Of a stretch of DNA of 10,928 nucleotides, positions 6,293 through 10,928 are shown one piece after another. Origin of the DNA: Panacagrimonas sp041635265 (lineage in GTDB: Bacteria; Pseudomonadota; Gammaproteobacteria; Nevskiales; Nevskiaceae); assembly GCA_041635265.1 (NCBI GenBank), contig JBFJJV010000102.1, forward strand, positions 1 to 10,928, written 5' to 3'. The first letter of the stretch is position 1; each line of letters begins with the position of its first letter. The position numbers were made by a program, and so were the translations under genes. The notes under the pieces were generated by a model. It was not told where the DNA came from, did no database searches, and saw only the letters and a list, made by a program, of their open reading frames with translations.

Positions 6293-8077
6293 GTGTACGC
6301 GCAGTTCTTCAAGCTCAGAGAGATGCCCTTTTCGATTACGCCTGACCCGGCGTATATGTACCTTTCTGCGCGGCACCAGGAGGCGCTCGGGCATCTTCTC
6401 TACGGCACCGGGCAGTACGGCGGTTTTGTTCAGCTGACCGGCGAGGTCGGTACCGGCAAGACGACCGTTGTGCGCACGCTACTGGAGCAGAATCTTGAGG
6501 ATGTGGAAGTGGCTATGGTCCACAATCCGCGCCAGAGTGAGCGCGAATTTGTCCAAGCCATCTGTGATGAACTTCGCGTCAACTACGTAAAATCGCCGTC
6601 GATATCACTGAAGGATCTGATCGACGCGCTGAATCTGCATCTGCTGGGCAACCACGCTCAGGGCAAGCGCACGGTGCTGATTATTGATGAGGCGCAAAAC
6701 CTGTCCCCGGGCGTGTTGGAGCAGGTCAGGCTGCTGACCAATCTTGAGACGCATAAGGAAAAATTGTTGCGCATTATGCTGGTCGGCCAGCCCGAGCTGA
6801 ACGAACTGCTGGCGCGCGAGGATTTACGACAGCTCGCCAGTCGCATCACGGCGCGCTATCACCTTGCCCCACTGGAAGAAGGTGAAACGCGGGAATACGT
6901 ACGTCATCGGCTCAGCGTAGCCGGCAATCAGGACAATTTGTTTCCGGATGAAGTGATCTCGGAGATTCAGCGTTATTCGCGCGGCATTCCGCGGCAGATC
7001 AATATTCTTTGCGATCGCGCGCTGCTGGGTGCCTACACGCGCAACGAATCGCCGGTGACGGTTGAGGTCGTTCGTTCAGCTGCAGCCGAGGTCCTCGGGA
7101 GGGGAATGAGCAAAGTGGTAATGGACCGTCGGTCCGGTGGATTGATGGGCCACCTGGATCGTCGTTCGGATGGTCGGTTCCCCCGCGTCAGTTTGTCGAT
7201 TCTTGAATGCGTTTTCATATCACTGGCATTAATGATCGCTGGTGCGCTCGCCTTTCAGACGCTGCAGCCTCTGATACAGACTAGTCCGGAATCGGCCGAG
7301 GTCGTCGCCCAGGTCCGCGGTAGTTCGGCCGGGGGCGCGTTGCCCCTGGTTGCTGAACCGGTCGAAGCATTGGAAGCAGGCGAAATCAGGAAGGAGCAAA
7401 GCAGGAGTACGACTTCCGCCACCATTCGCGCGCTGGGCTCGAAGGTCAAACTAGACCCGATCGATCCGAAGGCGATGGATCAGGTGCTGAAGTCGAAGCG
7501 CGAACTGGGCCAACTGACCCGTAGCCTGCTTGGACTTTGGGACCCCGCTATTCGCCTCCCCGGCAACGGTCCGGTCTGTCGCCAAATCAAACGACACGAT
7601 CTGGAGTGTTACCGGACCAGCGGACTTCTGAAAGACCTGCGACAGATGGATCGACCCGCAATTCTTTCCTTGCGCGATGAAAACGGGGATGACGTCTACG
7701 CCCTGCTGACAGAGCTGACTGAGGATCGTGCGCGGATCGAGCTTGGCGCATCGTCAGTAGAGGTGTCATTGAAGCAACTCTCGAGAGCATGGACGGGCGA
7801 CATGCTGCTGTTCTGGAGGCGCGAGACCAAGGAGGTTCAAATCGTCCCCGGACACCGGGGCGAGCAGGTCCTGTGGTTACGCGAACGTATTTCGGAAATG
7901 ATGGGGCAGCCGGCGCCGGCACCACTGGCGGATCGCTACACCGATGAACTGAAGCGACTCGTCGCGGAATTTCAGAAGGCGCGTGGTCTGGACCCAGATG
8001 GCGTGGTTGGGGTGCGTACACGCATTGCCCTTTCGGATCCGGCCGCAGGGACGCCAACGCTGCGCTACAAGCCATGA
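6293..8077 (+). CDS. gspA: GspA/ExeA-type AAA+ ATPase with peptidoglycan-binding domain
   Basis: GspA and GspB form an inner-membrane complex that in Aeromonas and Vibrio helps insert and assemble the type II secretin through the peptidoglycan. From GTG 6293 the protein has 594 residues and starts VYAQFFKLREMPFSITPDP, the usual ExeA N-terminus. The cytoplasmic ATPase shows Walker A GEVGTGKT (50-57), Walker B LIIDEAQ (129-135) and the sensor-like stretch LRIMLVGQPELNELL. One membrane helix follows at about 305-321. The periplasmic part has an Ala/Glu-rich linker, a central region with two cysteines (429 and 439) and RPAILSLRDENGDDVYALL, resembling the C39-peptidase-like segment of other ExeA proteins. 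It ends in a peptidoglycan-binding fold (about 549-580, YTDELKRLVAEFQKARGLD). Starts at 6182 or 6233 would add 37 or 20 residues. The stop overlaps the gspB start by 4 nt. Confidence 0.9.
   Translation: MYAQFFKLREMPFSITPDPAYMYLSARHQEALGHLLYGTGQYGGFVQLTGEVGTGKTTVVRTLLEQNLEDVEVAMVHNPRQSEREFVQAICDELRVNYVKSPSISLKDLIDALNLHLLGNHAQGKRTVLIIDEAQNLSPGVLEQVRLLTNLETHKEKLLRIMLVGQPELNELLAREDLRQLASRITARYHLAPLEEGETREYVRHRLSVAGNQDNLFPDEVISEIQRYSRGIPRQINILCDRALLGAYTRNESPVTVEVVRSAAAEVLGRGMSKVVMDRRSGGLMGHLDRRSDGRFPRVSLSILECVFISLALMIAGALAFQTLQPLIQTSPESAEVVAQVRGSSAGGALPLVAEPVEALEAGEIRKEQSRSTTSATIRALGSKVKLDPIDPKAMDQVLKSKRELGQLTRSLLGLWDPAIRLPGNGPVCRQIKRHDLECYRTSGLLKDLRQMDRPAILSLRDENGDDVYALLTELTEDRARIELGASSVEVSLKQLSRAWTGDMLLFWRRETKEVQIVPGHRGEQVLWLRERISEMMGQPAPAPLADRYTDELKRLVAEFQKARGLDPDGVVGVRTRIALSDPAAGTPTLRYKP
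8074..8077 (+). promoter_or_regulatory. ATGA start/stop overlap coupling gspA to gspB
   Basis: The gspB ATG (8074-8076) overlaps the gspA TGA (8075-8077), consistent with coupled synthesis of two proteins that form one complex. Confidence 0.7.
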
Positions 8078-8916
8078 GTTTTATTCTGGATGCCTTGCGC
8101 AAGGCAGAGCGCGACAAGCAGCGGGGAAGCGCGCCATCCCTAAAGGACGTCATACACCTTGCGCCTGCGTCGGTGGCCGACCAGACTTCGGTCCGTCCTT
8201 GGATTATGGGCGTCGTCGTTTTACTGTTGTTGTTGATGGTTTTTCTCCAGCAGACTCGAGTGTCAAGAGAACCTGCGGCTTCCGACAAAGTAGGGTCTGC
8301 CGGTGATCAACGCGCGGTCGCTGGCGTTGCCGCAGTGCCGCCCCCAGTCAGCACGACATCAGTGTCGGCTGTGCCCGATCGTTTCGATTCGCAGACTGAT
8401 ACTGAGTCCGTCCATCCGCTGCAGGTGATTTCCGAGGACGAACCATTCGCAGAGGGCGAGCCGATCGACCAAATTGAGTCGATAGACGCAAATTCTTTTG
8501 ATGACCTTCTGGACAAAGCGAGGCCGGTGCGAGCCACAGCACCGACCAAGGCGACCGTGCAGCTGGCCTCGAAAAAGACCGCGGCGGCAACTGAGCGAAA
8601 GAGCGAGAAAGCCGAGCTGGCGCTCATTGACCAAGGTCTCTTGGCGGCATCGAAAGGCGATTCATCTATACGCAGTGATAATGGGGTGCGTCCATTCAAC
8701 AGCATGCCGGATGCCTTTCGCAGTGCCTTTCCGCAGCTGCGCCTGGATGTGCATGTCTACGACGCTGAGCCGGATCGCCGCTGGGTCATGATCAACGGCA
8801 CCAAATATGTGGAAGGGCTTACCTTGTCCGAAGGGCCGATCATTGATGAGATCAGCGAAAACGGCGTGATCTATCGCTACCGCGGCGAACTCACTTTAAT
8901 GCCCTTGATGCGCTGA
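8074..8916 (+). CDS. gspB: GspB/ExeB type II secretion assembly protein
   Basis: This is the partner of GspA. It starts MSFILDALRKAERDKQRG, the typical GspB cytoplasmic N-terminus. A single helix follows at about 42-58 (PWIMGVVVLLLLLMVFL). A long Ala/Ser/Thr/Val-rich periplasmic linker with acidic and lysine-rich patches covers about 60-200. The C-terminal T2SSB domain (about 204-280) contains GVRPFNSMPDAFRSAFPQLR, then VHVYDAEPDRRWVMING and GVIYRYRGELTLMPL. The 280-residue length is reasonable for the family. The start overlaps the gspA stop as ATGA, so the two are probably translated together. Core gsp genes (secretin, pseudopilins) are absent from the window; in some genomes gspAB lies apart from them. 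The stop codon abuts the stop of the phosphorylase gene on the other strand. Confidence 0.9.
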   Translation: MSFILDALRKAERDKQRGSAPSLKDVIHLAPASVADQTSVRPWIMGVVVLLLLLMVFLQQTRVSREPAASDKVGSAGDQRAVAGVAAVPPPVSTTSVSAVPDRFDSQTDTESVHPLQVISEDEPFAEGEPIDQIESIDANSFDDLLDKARPVRATAPTKATVQLASKKTAAATERKSEKAELALIDQGLLAASKGDSSIRSDNGVRPFNSMPDAFRSAFPQLRLDVHVYDAEPDRRWVMINGTKYVEGLTLSEGPIIDEISENGVIYRYRGELTLMPLMR

Positions 8917-9666
8917 TCAAGCTGCGAGGAAAGCGGCGAGCAGGTGCTGTACCTGAGCCATGCCCTGAGCGATGCTTTTTTCAATTTCGTCGTGGATGCC
9001 GCCACTGCCAATGCCGGCTGCCCAATTCACTGAGACTGCCAGACAGGCATAGGGCAGTCCGAGTTCCGCTGCTAGCGCCGCTTCGGGCATGCCCGTCATC
9101 CCAACCATGTCGCAGTTGTCGCGTTTCATGCGCATAATTTCGGCTGGTGTTTCCAGCCGCGGACCCTGCGTGACACCCATGACGCCATGGCCCGCAAAAT
9201 TTACATTCACGGCGCTCGCGGTGCGAATTAAGGCCTCCCGCACGTCGGTGGCATAGGGATGCGTAAATTCGACGTGATGCACCTTGCCTCCGGCATCGGG
9301 GCCACCGTCCGAGTAAGTGTGTTCGCGACCCCAGGTGTAGTCGAGCACGTCGACCGGCAATGCCAGTTTGCCGGGGCCACACCAATCAGCAATACCACCG
9401 ACTGCCGCGATAGCGATGATCTGCACGGCGCCCGCTTGCCTTAATGCAAACATATTGGCGCGGTAGTTGATTTTGTGCGGCGGAATCTTGTGAGCGACGC
9501 CATGACGAGCCAGAAACAGCGCATCACGCCCCCCCACACGACCGTGGATGACAGGCGCAGATGGCGGGCCGTAGGGGGTCTCGATGACTTGTTCGGAGAC
9601 GCTTTCCAGACCAGGCCACTGATTCATGCCGGTCCCGCCGATTACCGCGATCAAGTTTTTATTCAT
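8917..9666 (-). CDS. S-methyl-5'-thioinosine phosphorylase (MTAP/PNP family)
   Basis: This is a 249-residue enzyme of the trimeric purine nucleoside phosphorylase family. Family motifs are the phosphate loop VIGGTGM (8-14), FLARHG then HKIPPHKINYRAN (51-71), AAVGGIA (87-93), and GVTQGPRLETPAEI followed by DMVGMTGMPEAALA. Where methylthioadenosine phosphorylases carry aspartates that bind the adenine amino group, this protein has SVNWAAG with Asn214. That suggests a 6-oxopurine such as hypoxanthine, as in the Pseudomonas methylthioinosine enzyme. The reaction would be methylthioinosine plus phosphate giving hypoxanthine and methylthioribose-1-phosphate. I choose ATG 9666 because it starts MNKNLIAVIGGTG at the family position and overlaps the hpt stop as ATGA. 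An upstream ATG at 9729 would add 21 residues inside hpt. MTAP or general PNP remain possible. Confidence 0.9.
   Translation of the reverse strand: MNKNLIAVIGGTGMNQWPGLESVSEQVIETPYGPPSAPVIHGRVGGRDALFLARHGVAHKIPPHKINYRANMFALRQAGAVQIIAIAAVGGIADWCGPGKLALPVDVLDYTWGREHTYSDGGPDAGGKVHHVEFTHPYATDVREALIRTASAVNVNFAGHGVMGVTQGPRLETPAEIMRMKRDNCDMVGMTGMPEAALAAELGLPYACLAVSVNWAAGIGSGGIHDEIEKSIAQGMAQVQHLLAAFLAA
9663..9666 (-). promoter_or_regulatory. ATGA stop/start overlap coupling hpt to the phosphorylase
   Basis: On the minus strand ATG (9666-9664) of the phosphorylase overlaps TGA (9665-9663) of hpt. No Shine-Dalgarno sequence precedes it, so re-initiation by terminating ribosomes is likely. The same arrangement occurs at nagZ/hpt (10217-10220). 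Confidence 0.7.
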
Positions 9667-10220
9667 TTGTCGATTGCTGCGTAAATAGCTGGAAGTTGTC
9701 GCCAATATTCCTTGTAATCCATGCCGCATCCGAAGACGTAATGATCATTCACTCTTACGCCAATGAACTCGGCAAAAGCGCCCTCGGCCCGGCGCTCGTG
9801 TTTTTTTTCTGCCAGGACGGCTACACGCAGGCTGGCAGGGGAGAACTCACTCAGCGCTTTGCGAATGGCAATCAGAGTGTGTCCCTCGTCAAGAATGTCG
9901 TCGATCACCAGAACGTGGCGACCGGATATATGGCTGGGGTCCGGCTGCCGTTTCCACACCAGAGCGCCGCCATTGATGCCGCTCCGGTAGCGGCTGGCGT
10001 GCAGGTAGTCCTGCTCAAACGCGAATGTCAGGCGGCGGGTCAGCTCGGCGGTGGGGAATAGCCCTCCGTTCATGACGCACAACACCATAGGATTCTGATC
10101 GCGATACACCTCAGTGATCTCCCGGGCCAGACGGTCAAAAGCCTGGTCGATCTGTGTTTCATCGACCAGGCAGACGGCGTTGGCGCGGACACGCAGGGCT
10201 TCTTCAAGCAAGGTGCTCAT
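9663..10220 (-). CDS. hpt: Hypoxanthine-guanine phosphoribosyltransferase
   Basis: It transfers a ribose-5-phosphate group from PRPP to hypoxanthine or guanine, giving IMP or GMP in purine salvage. The 185-residue cytoplasmic protein shows the class I phosphoribosyltransferase elements: MNGGLFPTAEL (50-60) as the pyrophosphate loop, ASRYRSG (75-81) in the mobile loop, the PRPP motif VLVIDDILDEGHTL (103-116), and the C-terminal hood with VNDHYVFGCGMDYKEYWRQLP. The PRPP motif has DEGHT rather than the DTGxT of enterobacterial Hpt, placing it in a distinct subgroup. Its start overlaps the nagZ stop as ATGA and its stop overlaps the phosphorylase start in the same way. A run of eight A in the coding strand (plus 9801-9808) encodes part of EKKH. 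Being next to an enzyme that releases hypoxanthine suggests the two act in sequence. Confidence 0.92.
   Translation of the reverse strand: MSTLLEEALRVRANAVCLVDETQIDQAFDRLAREITEVYRDQNPMVLCVMNGGLFPTAELTRRLTFAFEQDYLHASRYRSGINGGALVWKRQPDPSHISGRHVLVIDDILDEGHTLIAIRKALSEFSPASLRVAVLAEKKHERRAEGAFAEFIGVRVNDHYVFGCGMDYKEYWRQLPAIYAAIDK
10217..10220 (-). promoter_or_regulatory. ATGA stop/start overlap coupling nagZ to hpt
   Basis: The hpt ATG (10220-10218) overlaps the nagZ TGA (10219-10217) on the minus strand, joining the two genes translationally within one operon. Confidence 0.7.
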
Positions 10221-10928
10221 CGCGGACCCGTAGTGCGGAACAATTTTTCAAGCCGATGGCTGCTTGGTGCGCTAATTCGGTGATCCCTCATATTGTCGAT
10301 CAATTCAATTACGGCGGGTCGGTCATTGCATACAGGCAGCATGTCGCAGCCTGCTGCCAGGGCCAGTCTGGCGCGCGCGCTCGTGTCACCGACAACGGCC
10401 GCTCCGTGCATCGAAAGATCGTCGCAGAAAATGGCTCTGTCATAACCCAACTTTTCGCGCAGATATTGTGCAATCCATTTTTCTGACAGCGAGGCGGGTA
10501 CCTCGTCCACTGCGGTATAGCGCACGTGCGCCATCATCAGTGATTCAATATCGTCCTCGATCAGGGATTTGAAGGGCGCCAATTCGGTGCGCTCAATCTC
10601 CTGCAGGCTGCGGCGGTCAACCGGCAATTCAAGATGAGAGTCGGCCGCGACAGCACCATGACCCGGAAAATGTTTTCCGGTGGCAGCCAGCCCCGCCCGG
10701 TTGAGGCCATGGCGAAACGCGCGTGCCAAGATCACGATAACGTCGGTCTTATCCGAAAACGCTCGGTCACCAATAACGCGGGAGATATCAACGTCTCTGT
10801 CCAGTACTGGGCCAAAACTCAGATCGATACCGAAGCTGGCCAGTTCGGAGCCGATGGTGAAGCCGTGGACTTCGGCTTTATCGGCGGCTTCTGCGGCGTT
10901 TTCCTGATAGTGGTGCCCGAGCGTGCGC
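10217..10928 (-). CDS. nagZ: Beta-N-acetylhexosaminidase NagZ (partial, N-terminus outside window)
   Basis: NagZ is a cytoplasmic glycoside hydrolase family 3 enzyme that removes N-acetylglucosamine from anhydromuropeptides in peptidoglycan recycling. The frame is open to the window edge and gives 236 residues. A family member has about 335-340, so about 100 N-terminal residues are missing. Visible motifs are IDLSFGPVLDRDVDI, VIGDRAFSDKTD, then KHFPGHGAVAADSHLELP, which carries the flexible-loop Asp-His pair. MMAHVRY and FCDDLSMHGA follow, the latter with the nucleophilic aspartate (codons at 10418-10423). A GTG at 10735 could be mistaken for a start, but conserved sequence continues above it. 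It is the first gene seen of the nagZ-hpt-phosphorylase operon, whose promoter lies beyond the right edge. Confidence 0.95.
   Translation of the reverse strand, partial: RTLGHHYQENAAEAADKAEVHGFTIGSELASFGIDLSFGPVLDRDVDISRVIGDRAFSDKTDVIVILARAFRHGLNRAGLAATGKHFPGHGAVAADSHLELPVDRRSLQEIERTELAPFKSLIEDDIESLMMAHVRYTAVDEVPASLSEKWIAQYLREKLGYDRAIFCDDLSMHGAAVVGDTSARARLALAAGCDMLPVCNDRPAVIELIDNMRDHRISAPSSHRLEKLFRTTGPR

Noticed and set aside
7587..8288. Minus-strand open frame of 233 codons opposite gspA/gspB
   Set aside because: Antisense to a recognised gene pair, with Arg/Ser/Pro-rich composition typical of shadow frames in GC-rich DNA.
9696..10061. Plus-strand open frame of 121 codons opposite hpt
   Set aside because: Antisense to a gene with clear phosphoribosyltransferase motifs; the translation has no recognisable domain.
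10680..10907. Plus-strand open frame near the right edge
   Set aside because: Antisense to nagZ, whose conserved sequence is continuous through the same bases.

Overview
The window looks like a chromosomal segment of a moderately GC-rich gammaproteobacterium. The main evidence is the gene order lepA-lepB-DUF4845-rnc-era-recO, which is characteristic of that class. A gspA/gspB pair and a nagZ-hpt-methylthiopurine phosphorylase run resembling the Pseudomonas arrangement point the same way. I cannot name a genus from sequence reading alone. Nearly every base is coding, codon use looks uniform, and I see no tRNA, rRNA, CRISPR array, insertion sequence or phage gene.

Region 1 (1-214) holds the Lys/Arg-rich last codons of an upstream gene, a perfect 10-bp hairpin, and a second hairpin followed by six T. 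A TATACT box lies inside that second hairpin, just before the lepA GTG start. Region 2 (215-5629, plus strand) is a tight run of six genes with gaps of 15-34 nt: elongation factor 4 (lepA), signal peptidase I (lepB), a pilin-like single-pass DUF4845 protein, RNase III (rnc), the ribosome-assembly GTPase Era, and the recombination mediator RecO. They probably share a transcript linking translation, protein export, RNA processing, ribosome biogenesis and DNA repair.

Region 3 (5643-6292) has an 85-residue two-helix membrane protein of unknown function on the minus strand, then about 390 nt without a convincing gene. That interval contains a very GC-rich inverted repeat and the gspA promoter region. 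Region 4 (6293-8916, plus) is a translationally coupled gspA-gspB pair. It encodes an inner-membrane AAA+ ATPase with a periplasmic peptidoglycan-binding domain and its partner, which in type II secretion help place the secretin through the cell wall.

Region 5 (8917 to the window end, minus) is a nagZ-hpt-phosphorylase operon with two ATGA stop/start overlaps. NagZ recycles peptidoglycan sugars. The phosphorylase probably releases hypoxanthine from methylthioinosine, which the Hpt enzyme can convert to IMP. The gspB and phosphorylase stop codons abut exactly at the palindrome TGATCA.

Most of the window is conserved core genome. The least explained parts are the 85-aa membrane protein with its upstream inverted repeat, the DUF4845 protein, and the compact promoter/terminator arrangement before lepA.
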